Below are positions 38,301 to 50,850 of a DNA stretch of 64,000 nucleotides, piece after piece. The translations under genes and the position numbers were made by a program. The notes below the pieces were generated by a model, which was not told where the DNA came from, ran no database searches, and saw only the letters and a program-made list of their open reading frames with translations. Numbering within the stretch: the first letter of the stretch is position 1; the number at the start of each line of letters is the position of its first letter. Source of the stretch: Panaeolus papilionaceus. Taxonomy: Eukaryota > Basidiomycota > Agaricomycetes > Agaricales. The DNA lies in the NCBI GenBank assembly GCA_015501605.1, contig JADNRZ010000012.1:372001-436000 (forward strand), given 5' to 3'.

Positions 38301-41300
38301 AACGTGCCAGTGCGCCCGGCGGGAAATAGGGTTCATTCAAGGTTGTCGCGGGCTTGCAAACTTTTACTCCTACGGACTGACAGATCATCTTCCCCCAACG
38401 GGCATAGGTGCGGAAAATGTATTATAAGTGCCGACGGTAGAATAGCGCATGCAATACCGCGCCTGAGGTACAATACGTTTGTTTGGGGTACTCCAAGGGT
38501 GAATGTTACTGCCATTGATACTCCGTCACTGCGCCGCTGGGATATATTTCTGGAAATGAACGTTTTTCAGCCTGCATGCACGGCGCTGGTGTCAGGTTAT
38601 TAAAAAGTCTTCATTCACAAATGATAAGTCGTTTCGCTTGATGAAATAAGCACTGGGCGGTCTAATCACAGGGTTCGAGGTCTCACGATGCTGTCCAGTG
38701 TCCATGTCACTGAGCAAGGCAATGAATATATAAATTTATCTGGCCACAAAAATGGTTCTATTTGGCGGTCTCAAAGAACCTCTGACCCTAGCGTGTACGA
38801 ATTCCAATTTACAGAAGTCAACATAAGAAATAGATCTGCATCGAGCCCGCCATATCAAGCCAACACTGAGCATCGGAGATGTGTGCATCGAGCCATGGGA
38901 CCATCGCAGTTCAATCCTTTAGTTGTTTCAGAATCGCATTAACTATACATACTTCGACATTTCGATCGGTTCTATAATTTTGTGAATGAAGTATTGCGGC
39001 GGTCCAAAGACTCTGATGGTCTATGAGTATCTATCTTCCTAAATTCATCAACGTCCCGGTAGTGGCGGCATTCGCGGGTAGCTAACGCAAGGTGAATGTC
39101 GGGCAAGTCTTTGTGCTTGGCGTTGATTATCGAGCAAAACAATGCGGCGTTGGCTATAGTGCAGGTTCGTGCATCAGATATTGTCGACCCTAGTTTTATG
39201 ATTAGATTGGGATAGAACGGTCGACGATGATGGTCATAAGAGATGAAGTAAGTACCTTTTCCAGTCTCCCGTCAGGGCAATAGCCCAAACCTGAAACCAC
39301 GTTGTCAGATTTTTGACAATGTTTGGCTGGTTCCTAGCTCTAACCTGATAAACGTGAATTCTAACACATACAATTGGTATATGTAAAAGAAATCACAACG
39401 GAGATTGTTTGGCCCGTTACCCAGGCCGTTCATGTCAGTTGCAGGTTACAAACCGTAGTGGTACTTACTATACGATAGATTCTAGGCCGCCGTGCAGGCA
39501 CAAATGACAGACTCCTGAAGGAAATGTTCAAGCCTCGGTCGCAATCTGCTCCAACAATGTCGGAGCATCAGAGGTCCAAATTACGGAGTTTACGTAGACA
39601 CGTCGGCCAATTCTTTATAAAACCTCGCCAGACAGTTGGATACATGGAATTCTAACGGGCTAATGGAGCCATGGCCTAATGGGAGCGCCACGGCACTTTT
39701 GGTTGCAAGTTGCAAAAGAAGCGTTACTGCACCGAAATGAGTTGTCAGCCCCAGAAGACTCGTGTTCAGACGGCGTGTTATGCAGTCCTAGCTGTCGGAT
39801 CCGTCAAGGTATACTCGTCAGACGACGTCAAATGCTGCCGACTTTGTTTTGAGGAAGTCCTCTCCCCAAATCTAGTGTTGAGAAGGCTTGTGCGTCGAAA
39901 TTGAAAGCATATTGTTGCTTCGTTGAGCTTGTGAAGTGAGTCATGACGTAGCGAACATTTGTCATGCGACAAGGGTTGATACCCGGTTGTTGAAAAATAG
40001 GCGTCGAGCAAGGCGTCTGCAAAATGCGCAACTCGGAGCTTCTGAATCACAGAAACTGGGGTGGATTGTTGAAATTCGCCTGCGTCCTGGTTCGATAGGT
40101 CCGGCTGTGCATTCGGATCCAAGGGCTGCCGACGTTTGTGATAGAAAATATTCAGTGTTCACAAATTGTGAGCCTGGAACGTTCAAGTTGAAGATTTTCT
40201 ACGTGTGTCCCTAATCATCCTCACCGAGGTTTATTGAGAATCTCGAGGAATTGCTTCGCAGCCGGTGACCCCATGCCCTGCACAGTGTTGATTAAAAATA
40301 GAGTTTAGATAAGAAATGCTTTGTTCGACATCTGTTCTTCACAAGCTTCACATCTGCACAGTGAGACGACGTCATTCAGGGAGGTGAGAGAAATGTAGTT
40401 TGAAACTGTGCTCACCTGAGCTAACCTAAAGAAATTGTCCACGGTTTCAAAAATGTGTATGCTCTGTGAACCGAAGTACACGGTGGATTTACCGAATCAA
40501 ACGAGGGGTAGTCGTCACTGTTTGTGAAGAGCGACATTTCCAGCTTTGTGGACAGGAGGCGAAGGTCGCATCCTTACAGGAAAAACTCGACACAGCATCC
40601 GCAGGCCTGCCATTTTGTCAACATCGACCAATTTAGCCTCCTTTGGAGCAAAGTCTCCAGTTTCATGGCGCTAAACGCAACAGCCTCGAATAAAACTTTA
40701 CTCCAAGCAGGTTCCGAGCGAGTTAGAAGGTAATCACCAGACCTTGTCCTTGCTACATAGACCCCCCCAGAAGACCGCGTCTGTCGTATTTCCAGTCCCT
40801 GGTGGGACACCAGAATGAGAACCAAGGGGAGGTGGGTCCAGAGACAGGCACCTTCAGTTCAGCCAAGCATTTAGAGATAGCTGGGTAGACGATCGGATGT
40901 GGAGGTACGGAGGTATGTGGGCCATATTTTAATGGGCTGCTATGGGTCCTAGACTCGGATGATACATCCAGGTAGAAAAAAGAGGGACTTGGGTGTTGTT
41001 GATGGTATCTGCCGTGAGAGCAAACTCAAATTAGAGTTTAAAGTGCAGAACATATGGTGCATGTGGCTCTGTTGTGTGATTGTGAGCGTTCTGAACGCCC
41101 GCAGAGGAGAGGACATACACCATGCCCATGGGAATTTCAACCGCAACGTGTTATACACACGGACGAAGAGGACGGCTACAACGCAGGGTGCACACAACGC
41201 AGAAATCAGAAGAGTGGCAGGACAAGATGGTCAAGGACCAAGAGAAACGCGGCTCTGTCTGTAATGATCAGGGTGCGGTGTCAGAGTTCACGTTCAGAGC

Positions 41301-42832
41301 AAGGGGTGTCGCCGGTTAGCCGTAAAGCATGGTGATGTTGAACTGGAGGACGTCATACCAAGATATCCTTCGCGAATCGCATACTAGGTGCGACAAGCAT
41401 GACTAGACGAGACTCTAGAAACTGGATGCAAGCCGGAACTAACACTTCTAGGGCATGCATGAGACGAAAGAACTACAGCCAAAACAAGCCTCAAAACTGC
41501 CGAATTTGACATAATGATGGTGCTTAAACGACAGTGCGACGTGCTGGCTGGCCTATACACTGGTGTGACATGAGGTATTTCTTGGGAATTTTTATTTTCT
41601 TTCGAGGATCGGCAACGTCACTGCATTTGCAAAAGCGATGCTTCAAGGGGAATCCTAGCGAGATTATAATATTAATAGAAGACATACTGTTGAAAGTGGG
41701 GTTGCCCCACATCTTCCGTTTTACACAGGGGATGTACATCTCGGTGCATCCTATTTATTGCACAACATTGCATCCGATTTACCACCTACACGAGCTTCTG
41801 GTCAGTCAGAGAGAGCAGAATTCGTGGCCCTCCGGTCCGAACAGCCACCAGTCGTCCGCGCGATAACCCGTGGGTGTTATAGTTCATAGAGAGTAGAAGC
41901 AACTAGACTGCGAGATGTCGGACAAGAGAAATACGGATCATAGATATTGAAGTTGTTTCAGCTCAGCTCAGAGTCTCAGTATCAGCTGAACAGGATTAGG
42001 TCGGAAAATGTGAGAATGGTTTTGGAATAGTTCAGCCAGAATGCCCATGAAACCGTTAGAGAAGCCCAACTTGTTTGAGGAGCGCATGCAAGTAGAAATA
42101 CCAGGCCTGGTGATGGTCAAGGACAAAATTTTACGAGGCTGTTAAGTTTTCCGTACCCCTATTTTCCAAGCCTTGAAGTACTTTCTCACAAGCACGTGGT
42201 GGTGTTCGACCCCCTTGGCAGCGAACCCTTGACAACTTGAAAATCTGGTGAAATCCAAGACTTAATTTATCAGCAGTCAAACAGGATAATTTGAGGTGCT
42301 CTGAGGAGCCAGAGAAATGCTAAATTCAACACCGTCTTTGACACAGCAGAATTCTTATTTAAGTCCTTCAAGATATACTATATTAGTTATTTGGATGATC
42401 GTCCCGGCTGGAGATGCGAACCTAGCAAGAACCCCTCGACCTTTTCGAATCAGAGGCGAACGGGGAAACTACTTGAAGAAGCCTGTGCTTAGTATTCAAT
42501 GAGTGGCCGAGGCATTCGATCTTGAATCAGAGCAACAATCCACGGCTTGGTCCAGATTAATCACACATAGCACGATTCATTTGGACGCCGATAAAAACCC
42601 AGTCAAACGAGTTGAACCAGACGCTGCTGACATTTAGTCCCTGGTAGTGAGGGTCAAAGAGCCACGGGATACTTCAAGATGCACACGTTCTTTCGATTTT
42701 GATGCTCAGGTCGAGGTACTGTTTTACTATCATCGTGGTTCAAGGGGGAAGTTTGCGCAATATAAGTTTGGACGTTATGACATGGACTTGGAAGTGTGTT
42801 CGAAACAATACAAAGAGTAAGTACATGAAATT
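35392..42832. other. Gene-poor region B
   Basis: About 7.4 kb with no supportable gene. Open frames are short, on both strands, in conflict with one another, and none carries a recognisable domain (longest about 110-120 residues, at 38259-38603, 39778-40122 and 41534-41866). Stops are dense in all frames. Together with region A it makes the middle of the window unusually empty compared with the dense flanks. It may contain eroded mobile elements or non-coding RNA genes not detectable by eye. Confidence 0.45.
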
Positions 42833-45120
42833 CTAGACAGAATGTAGCTTATCCCCGTTAACAATTTGCTTAAAGATCTCGAATGCTGCTTGAGGTTTGA
42901 ATGCAGGCTACAGGGGGTCATTGAATCGAAAATATTAGTATGGTTCGAATAGTTTAATCGGTTGTTTTAAATAAATAAAAACACGCACAATTTCGTGACC
43001 CGCTCCAAAGACTCGCATAAATGCGAATTCGTCAACTTCCTTGACCGCAGCCACTACCTCTCCGGCGACAGTCAGATTCTTGAAATCAAGCTTCGAAAGT
43101 TTCGACGCGCCGTGCCATTCAAGAGCGAGTGCAGACGCATGCCCACCAAGCCAGTTACAGCTAGAAATACAAATGGCAATTAGATTTTGCTTAAAGATGG
43201 CACACGACGACAGCCTACTTTATATCAGCATCACCGTGCTATAGCGATCACAGGGGCAACACATAGTCAGCATGACTAGAAAACGAAGAGAGACGAGCCT
43301 GAGGGAGAAACGTACCCATAGCAATATCCTCAGATTCGAGTCTGCTAGTTTCGACAATTGAGGAAGTAGAGTCCTTGCGTCCTATTAAGCAGAAGGTGGT
43401 CAATAATCAGGCTATCAGAGCCAAGCGCCCATCCGGATTTGGTTGCGGAAGGCGTATGCAGAAAGCAGAAGATACATACATCACCTGTCTTGGAAAATAA
43501 CGCAAATGGAGCATTCGCGCACTCTCTTTCAGTAAGGAATAGAGCAAAGGTTTTAAGTCAAATCGCACGGAACGTTCGCTTCATGTGAAGGCTAACCTAT
43601 AGGTCCCAACAGCTCCAATGGCAGTGACGACTTCAGCTCTCCTTAAAAACTTGATATAGTCCTCCGGAGGGAACGGGGTCGTCGTATTTCCCAACTGTCT
43701 CAAATCATCCGAGTCCCTATCACCCACAGCGGGGACAAACACGTTATCCACACAGAATCTATCCGCCTTTTTGCATATGTCGTCAGCGTGGGCAGAATCG
43801 ATGGGAGTAGGTGTGGCAGGGTCCAGAGGCGCTTTTGTTACGGGATCCGTATTGGCGAGTGCAACAGCTGCGTAGCATGCGAGTTCCTGGTCTTGACATC
43901 CCCCAGGCTGGAAGAACGACATGTTGAGCTGTGCGAGGACGTCTGGGGATTGAAGAGGTCCGAAAGAGGGGGCGTTTGTAGCAAAGTCTACGTAGGCTTT
44001 ATTCTGGAGGAGCGGGTCGTACCAGCCACTATAATTGCATGGTGAGATTCGCTGAGCTATGGAGGGGCTTGAACATAAAACCAGAGCACTCACTTGTTGA
44101 TCATCAACGCAGAGACCGTTATTTTCTCTCCCTTCAAACTCCTAGCGTCAATTAAGGCATTCTGGGCGTCAAAATATGTCACGAATTCAGGGCCATAATG
44201 TCCACCATAACTCTCTGTAGCAAAGATAAATCTGTTTATAAATGAGACAGTGAATCAGGGTTTAAAGACGTATCCTAATAGAAATTGTTATACAACGTAC
44301 TCTCGCTGCTTGAATTTCTTGAATTGGGGACTCTCGAAGAGCACCTGGAAAGCGTTCCACACGAAAGGAGAGGCAGTGAAGGTGCTGTTCACTTCATCAT
44401 CACCAAACGAAAAGCCAGTACCAATAGGTTGGTCGATGTATATCACTGGGCAAATTCATATTAAGACTCAGCGGAGTCTAAGGATAAAGTAGGTTCGACG
44501 CACTGTTGCTGATATTGTTCCAGCTAAACGGGTTTAGCACAGTTGTCTTCTGGTCGGGCATAACCTGACAGGGCCCATTCTCTTGGAAGAGCCCAATCAT
44601 TGACGAACACCCTGGGCCCCCGTTAAGCCATAGTGTGAAAGGCGCCGTGTCGGGGTTGTTTCGTGCTTCGAAAAACCAGAACCACTATATAGGCATATAA
44701 GACTGACTCGGATGCACAAAATATTCATATCGGTAAACGCACCATTGACATATTCTTCCCCACTTGGATATATCCCGACATCTGCCCTACTCCAGGTGTG
44801 GTCTCACATACGCCCGAGTCTTTGACGAAACTCAGGCCTAGGTCTGGATTGAGAGTCGAGTTGAATATATGGATTACGGGCGGCGAAGCCTTCTTCAATC
44901 CATCTCCGATTGACGACCCAGCAGTTGAAGCTAGCTGTTCTTCGTCTGATGAGACCGAGAAGGAGCTCGAATGGTCGGACTTGAAAACACTGATGCGTTT
45001 GGCCGATCTCCCAACCAGATCAGCGTTGTTGTGATTCAGAGCGGGCGAGGCAAAAACGAATGGCAGAACGAGTAACACATTCACTAAGCAGGCTGAAAAA
45101 TAGAGTCCCAAACGAGCCAT
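42833..45120 (-). CDS. Secreted serine carboxypeptidase, family S10
   Basis: Cleaves C-terminal residues from peptides, probably in vacuole or outside the cell. Ten exons (45120-44743, 44684-44504, 44445-44301, 44231-44094, 44028-43597, 43525-43480, 43381-43316, 43238-43219, 43160-42989, 42907-42833) sum to 1,653 nt, giving 550 residues. The start at 45120 has a strong context (ACC before ATG G) and gives a signal peptide [20 protein letters not shown]; an in-frame ATG at 45144 would add eight residues. A propeptide-like Ser-rich stretch follows. Signatures: [20 protein letters not shown] (oxyanion region), [13 protein letters not shown] (Ser242), the GDAD motif (residues 464-467, in a 20-nt exon), CNWLGGHA, and FGAGHEI (His524). 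The protein ends [20 protein letters not shown], typical of fungal members. Both catalytic motifs and all exon phases are consistent, so it looks intact. Confidence 0.92.
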
Positions 45121-45825
45121 GGTTAAACTGTGAAAGGTAGGCATATGCTAGATGCAGCAGGGTTCGGATAGAGCTCTAGGGGGTAGGGGATTGTGACAGG
45201 AGACCTGGAGCAAGCAAGCGGGACGTCGGATACTAACTATCGAGTTACTGAGCATATAAGACTCGTGCGACCATAGGCTGAGAAGATGGTGATTTCGAGT
45301 CGTTATCTTCGCCAGAATTCCATATAGGAAAAACTTTCTACCGGAAGCTAAATGAAAAGCTGTATATACCGTGGAGGTGTTCGATACAGTAAAGGTGCTT
45401 CCTCAGGCTGTACTGATTGGATACTCATGGTAAGAGAGAGCAATAATTCTTAAAAAGATCAGCATTGTATCTCAGACCAATAGGAGCTAAACGCGCGACC
45501 CACAGTCTATTTATTGTAACTTGAGGCCGCATGCAACATTACAGATAACCGTTATAAAACGCGTTCTTCTTCCTCTTGTGGATCTGCGGTTAGATTCAGA
45601 ATACAAAATTTAGCAGAAGTTATAATAGGTGTGATCTAATTTAAGTATAAGTACATGTAAGCATTCGATAAGTGTGAAAAAAGTAGACATGAATAGCGGA
45701 CAGGTGCATGGAAAATCATTAAGAAGGTAAAGGTGGGGAAATGGAATGTCCGAACAGCCGAAACACCCACAGTACTTCGTCCCATTCGATTCCTTAACGC
45801 AAGACAGCTGCTCAAGTATTTTCAC
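45121..45825. other. Upstream region of the carboxypeptidase gene
   Basis: About 700 bp between two minus-strand genes. A TATA-like run lies near 45252-45262, about 135 bp upstream of the carboxypeptidase ATG. No gene is seen. Confidence 0.45.
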
Positions 45826-46894
45826 TCACAAGACTCCAGTCGCGCTCCCCAATCTCAAGGACAGTTCCCATGCCTGGTCAAACCACCCAGCCTTTGCAAT
45901 GCCCACACCAATAGCTAAACCCAGCAGAAGTTTTCCATCGACCCACCGGATCAGCTGCCTCGGCCCAGTGTCATTCTTAGCCTTTCCAACACTCTCATCG
46001 TCGGTCTTGCCAGTTTCTACCCATTCTTTGATAATCTGCCGATCGAACCTTTTGTTTGCATTGGGAGCAATTTGCAATGATGGAAGGCCGTCAATACTCT
46101 TCAAATTATACTTGAGCCAGAACGCTCGAAGTCCAGTGTCGGATCGAGGAGGGGGAGTGGGCAGAGGCGTGCCGGGTGAACAGGACGCCAGCTTTTCTTC
46201 TTCGGCATTGATATCGTTTAGTTCCAGCTTAACTCCCCCATTGCGGTGCTTGAGTCGCTCAGACTTGTACGTGAAAAATGGAATAGAGAAGCCGCAGGAC
46301 TGGACAGAAGAAATTAGTCGTGATATTCACGCGTCTCAATAGTTGAATCATACCGTGCTGCATTTGTGGACATCAACCATAACAACGGATCGCGAGCTGG
46401 GTTGCCGTGTACCAGGCGGGAGGAAGATATCGTATTCGGGGGTCCCAAACTCATAAATACTGGCTGAAACGGTATGTTAATACACCATCAGAGAGCAAAA
46501 GCGATATTGCTCGCACCTTTCCCAAAGAACCTCACGATTCTTGGTGGCCCCTCAAACGCGACAAACATGATCGTAATGCGTCCATTTTCGCGGACATGAG
46601 CAATTGTTTCGCAACCTATAATATAACGGAGAAGAGACGATCCTAGTCAGCATCGCGAATCGAGTGTGCTCATTGGCAGAAACCAAGCGTAACAAAACAC
46701 AACTCACCACTCCCGCTCAAATCCTCGTACCACACCCTATTCTTATCCACCGCCCTAAAGGTACCCCGGTATCCCTTTGGTGACATGTTGACGTGTCCAT
46801 CCTCTGACAGGGGAGCAGTAGCGACAAAGAACAGTTTTTGCTGTTCCAACCAGGGGAACACGAAGTCAGGTATCTCATCCCAGAATTGACCCAT
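45826..46894 (-). CDS. Pyridoxamine-5'-phosphate-oxidase-like FMN-binding protein (copy 2)
   Basis: Paralog of the gene at 34225. Exons 46894-46708, 46615-46517, 46463-46354 and 46299-45826 sum to 870 nt, giving 289 residues; the first three exons are 187, 99 and 110 nt, identical in length to copy 1. Conserved blocks: LFFVATAPLSEDGHVNMSPK, RVWYEDLSGSG, AHVRENGRITIMFVAFEG, PRIVRFFGKG, then SCGFSIPFFTYKSERL and LKYNLKSIDGLPSLQI. The family binds FMN in a split barrel; the substrate is unknown. The C-terminal region is shorter than in copy 1 and its hydrophobic segment is weaker (LLLGLAIGVGIAKAGW, about 255-272), so membrane association is less certain. It is on the opposite strand to copy 1, with gene-poor sequence and the carboxypeptidase gene between them. 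No frame damage is seen. Confidence 0.88.
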
Positions 46895-46996
46895 CGATAT
46901 CAATGCTGATTCAGTGCTACGGGGGAGTGTGGAGATGTTACAGAATGAAAGGGAAGGAAGAACTGTGTTGCAGCCACTGGAAGTGGGAGGGTCATT

Positions 46997-47002
46997 CTTA
47001 TA
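46997..47002 (-). promoter_or_regulatory. TATA-like element upstream of the second FMN-binding gene
   Basis: TATAAG on the minus strand, about 100 bp upstream of the ATG at 46894, in a position similar to the TATA-like element of the paralog. Confidence 0.4.
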
Positions 47003-48740
47003 CTCGACGGTTGTAAGTATGCGGGTGACGCGGTGATGAGCAACAACAGTTTCAAAAGACCTGCAGAAGCCTCGCTCGCTCGCCGTGTGAAAGCTCTACT
47101 GGTTTCGAAGCATTCGAGCATTATACAACCCTTCGGCATTCCCTACTATTATGAACAAGTTCCGATAGAAAACGATATGTCTCCAATACATTCAGCTAAT
47201 TTCGAGCTTTTCCAGTGAGCCATAATTCAATCTATTGGATACTCTCTCTCCCGACTGGGGCAAGCTGCAAGTCGTAACTATTATCCCAGACCTCGGCGAG
47301 CTCGCCAAAACATGCTGATGTATTTTTGGGAATGATGACGATTTCATTCGGCAGAGTGAGCACTCGCTTGATGGCCATGGTGATGACGACGACCACAGGA
47401 AGCTCACATGCGATGACGCGAAATGGATGGTCAAAGATTCTAAGACTCGGTGTTCGTAGGTCAATGCGAGTGGTCTCAGCAACATCCATTCGCCCGTCGA
47501 TTGGTTCCATCCTTGCCAATTGTATTAACATACCTATTGAGATAGGTGCATGGTTATCTCTTTGTGGACTTTCGGATTGTGCTTTCAATCGAAAGCGCGA
47601 GTGCTACTTGATTTTTGCTTCACCTGTGCACAAAAACACGCCGTGTCGATAGAAGCATGCTTATCTTCACCTTTGTTGTTAAGAATCTATGGAAATGGAT
47701 GGACAGAATACAGACGTGCGAATACAGATCTAGACGTGTGGCTACGAGGGAACCAGATCCAGCACAATACAGTAATTAATTACTTAAAGCTCGACGCTAT
47801 GGAAGGATTTTTCTTTGTTCGAAGCCCCTCAAAGCTGACGCCTCTAGCACCGAAATTTCCCATCGTCTCACCTCCTAATATCTCTTCAAAACGATTTTAC
47901 GTTATTCATCATCTGTCGTCCAAAAGGCCCGGATGTAGTGTGACGAAAACATCTCCTTCAACGCTGGGAAGAGCAAAAACGAGCAATATTATACACTTCC
48001 TGCGTTTCGAACTCTGAGGTGGTATTATGTATCTGATTTTAGGTGCGGCATCTCAAGACCAAACAAGATGTTCGAAGGTCTATAGGTTTCAGAACGACAA
48101 GCGGGCGAAGCCACGAAATGGTTGAAAAGGAGGAGTCGTAGCAAGCTGTGCGTTCTTGTCAAAAAGGGCCGTGTTTATAGGGACCTGACTCATGTGGTCC
48201 AAAAACAGTGGTTGTCCATTCGAAGCTGTGATAAACTCAGAATGAATGAATAACTCGACGTTGCTCAAGTGGTGAAGCATCGGAAAGCTGACGAGGCTGC
48301 ATGAATGCAAGACAAGCGCGTCTGAGATTTGAGGGTGGCCTCCTTGATTACGTGGGTCTGCCAGCGTTCACCACTCCGAGATGCACTACTTCCTATTTCT
48401 CTTTACTACTTCTCGCTCCTCGTCACAAACTCGTCGCTCGCATTTATCATATCGTTTTAATTACATTTATTATTTTATTTCCAACCCACCTCCTTCGTGA
48501 TCCTCTCGCTATTCGTCTCTCGCCCAGGGAAGGGGTCAGCATCCATCTTCGCTATTCCCTTTTCTCCCTCTCCCACCCGTATCTATCTAACTTCTCTGGC
48601 GCGATCTTGTGCATCAAGAATTGAATCTCAGATTGATCTCCGTCATACTTTGCAATTGCTTGTTCCAGCTATCCTGTACGCGTTGCTGCTGCCGTCAGAC
48701 CACATCCTCCTTTCAGTGTCACCGAATGAGGCGTGCATCA
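47003..48740. other. Intergenic region left of the F-box-like array
   Basis: About 1.7 kb. A minus-strand open frame of 118 codons at 47232-47588 has no recognisable domain. The right part (48370-48600) is pyrimidine-rich and is the likely promoter of the first F-box-like gene; 48240-48310 and 48617-48650 resemble the flank of the second gene. Confidence 0.45.
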
Positions 48741-50507
48741 ATGCTCTCCCATGTTTATAGTAGCGCCGTACACGACGTCCTCAGGAATCCGTCTTTGGTC
48801 TCTGAAATTCTAAGCTTTGTCACTCAGGGTCCAACTATCTTGATAGAGGGAAATCATCGTAGGATTGGCTCCAACCTGAAAACCTGCCTATCGGTGGCAC
48901 TATCATGTAAATGGTTGTTGGAACCTGCACTGGACGAAATTTGGTCCAAACTGACCGATCTTCGACCACTTGTACAGCTTTTACCTGGGTTGGAAACTAT
49001 GAATACTAAGATGGTATGTTTCATTCCATCACTCTCCATAATCGCATAACCGTCCATTCCGCGATGCACGAAATTATTCGTCTAACAACGTACAACTCGT
49101 ATATAGGTTACCCTGAAACCCATATTACGTTCCGATCTCGAGAGGATAGAACATCACGCACGCCGTGTTAGAAGTCTCGATATCTGTTATTTCGACAATC
49201 CTCGACCACTGATATGGGCTGAACCCTCACTTTTTGTTCAGCTTCTTTTACTCTTCCGTGGAGAACCCCTACTTCCATGTCTTTCTCATCTTGCCATCCG
49301 CAGATTCTTCGCTCCTGAACAAGTTGCATTATTCCCTGTCATCCTTCCTCTCCTACCATGTGCCACTCTCCGTCAGGTGATTTTGCAGCCTTGCTGGGTT
49401 GGGGTCAATCACAGCGATCAACGCTCTCTCAGCGCATACAGCAATTTCAGCTTGACCGCTGTTCCGCCAATCTCTCAATTCCTGAATGCAATGGCAACCA
49501 TCCCTACTCAGAACCTGGAGATATTGGACTTAGCGCCTGAAATATCTCACCGCGTTGTCAAGACGCTACAGCAATTCCCCCAAATGCACAGTTTGTCGTT
49601 TACGGGACCAACATCTACGCTCGAACTTTATTTTTTCCATCACATCTGCCTCTTGGAGGACCTTCGCTATCTCAAAACGATAATTGTGCCAATTTCAACT
49701 GAATTTCAAAGCCTGGCTTACCCATCAGTATTTCAGAGCCTTGAAAAACTCGATATCTCTTCAAGTCTCCAAACGATTAGTGCACTGCTCACGTCATTCA
49801 AATTTCCGTCCCTGAAGGAGATTCTTTGCAGGGTTTTTTCGCAGGTATCCGTAATATTGGTAGACGGTTCACCCCGGACCTGGCAGAGTTGCTGGGATGC
49901 CTTTGTCCATCTTATAACAGAGGAGTTGCGAAATTTGGAGGCAGTTCATATAGTATGGAACAACGGCAACATCATAGGTGTATCATGGCACTCTTGTACT
50001 CCCTTCCTTCGACTGAGATATCTCACAACCCTCTCTTTGCTTGGCCAAAAGGTCATATCGATCACCCACGCCGAGTTCATAGCGCTAGCTAACTCCTTAC
50101 CACACCTCCAAACTTTGGACCTTGATATCATTGAGCTATCTCCCATCTTCCTCCAATTTCTCATTGAAGTAAGAACTCGATTTCTATCCCTTGAACAACT
50201 TTCTCTTCCGCTCGACTGGCGCACCGTTTCTCCTGATATGCTCCCTGAACACCTGCCGTATGATAAACAGCATCCGTTGTCTTCTCTAGAGGTACTGAGA
50301 ATTCCTGAAGACCACGGTACGGAAATCACGGAGTGGTTGGCTGAGGGCTGTGTCTCCCAAGACAGCTCATGTTATATGGAGCTTGCAGAGTTTTTGTTTT
50401 GTCTGTTTCCTGACGTTACGTTCTCGCTTTCACCTTCCATAGGTATAGCAGCTTTACAAGGCTACGTGATGCGCCGTATGGCTGAGCTGAAAGGCGAGAG
50501 TCGTTGA
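48741..50507 (+). CDS. F-box-like/leucine-rich protein, array copy A
   Basis: Exons 48741-49013 and 49107-50507 sum to 1,674 nt, giving 557 residues; an in-frame ATG at 48726 would add five. The N terminus HDVLRNPSLVSEILSFVTQG is the F-box-like helix pair (substrate receptors of SCF ubiquitin ligases carry such a motif). LKTCLSVALSCKWLLEPALD and EIWSKLTDLRPLVQLLPGL follow. After the intron, IEHHARRVRSLDICYFDNPR and WAEPSLFVQLLLLF open a long region of irregular leucine-rich repeats (LEDLRYLKTI, LEKLDISSSL, LRYLTTLSLL). The C terminus reads AEFLFCLFPDVTFSLSPSIG. The start at 48741 gives a first exon of 273 nt, exactly matching copy B. Target specificity is unknown; F-box function is inferred from pattern, not proven. 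Confidence 0.82.
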
Positions 50508-50850
50508 AATGGATTGGATGGTGTCTAGAACAAGCCTGAGATGTATGTATCCACTGGCACAAGGGATTAGAATATTAATTAGTAAAAGCGCCATTTATTT
50601 CATCCTTGTATTCCAACTCCCAATGTTCCTAATACATTTTACGCAGTGAATGGTATGGTCTTGGAGGAGTTTAAAGGAGTGGCTGCTACCACGAGGTGAA
50701 GCATCCAGAAGTCGAAGAGCGTGAATGAATTCCTTGTCAAAACATGAAGCGTCCCGAACAGAATTGAATTTCAGATCGATCTCCGCCATGGTTGCTTGAT
50801 CGGGGTTGCCCTGCAGGCGTTGCTCCATCCTGCCACAGACTGGGACCTTA
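50508..50850. other. Spacer between F-box-like copies A and B
   Basis: About 340 bp. Positions 50759-50792 closely match 48617-48650 in front of copy A, so the leader was duplicated with the gene. A four-codon upstream open frame (ATG GTT GCT TGA) lies near 50788. Confidence 0.55.

Noticed and set aside
38660..38710. GGTTCGA-like T-arm motif suggesting a tRNA
   Set aside because: No matching acceptor, D-arm or anticodon stem could be folded around it; similar motifs near 40090 and 42200 also failed.
39778..40122. Open frames near 40 kb as a candidate small gene
   Set aside because: Both strands carry overlapping frames of similar length without motifs.
47232..47588. Minus-strand 118-codon open frame left of the F-box-like array
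   Set aside because: Some hydrophobic stretches look protein-like, but the opposite strand is equally open, no ATG context or family is evident, and no exon partner was found.
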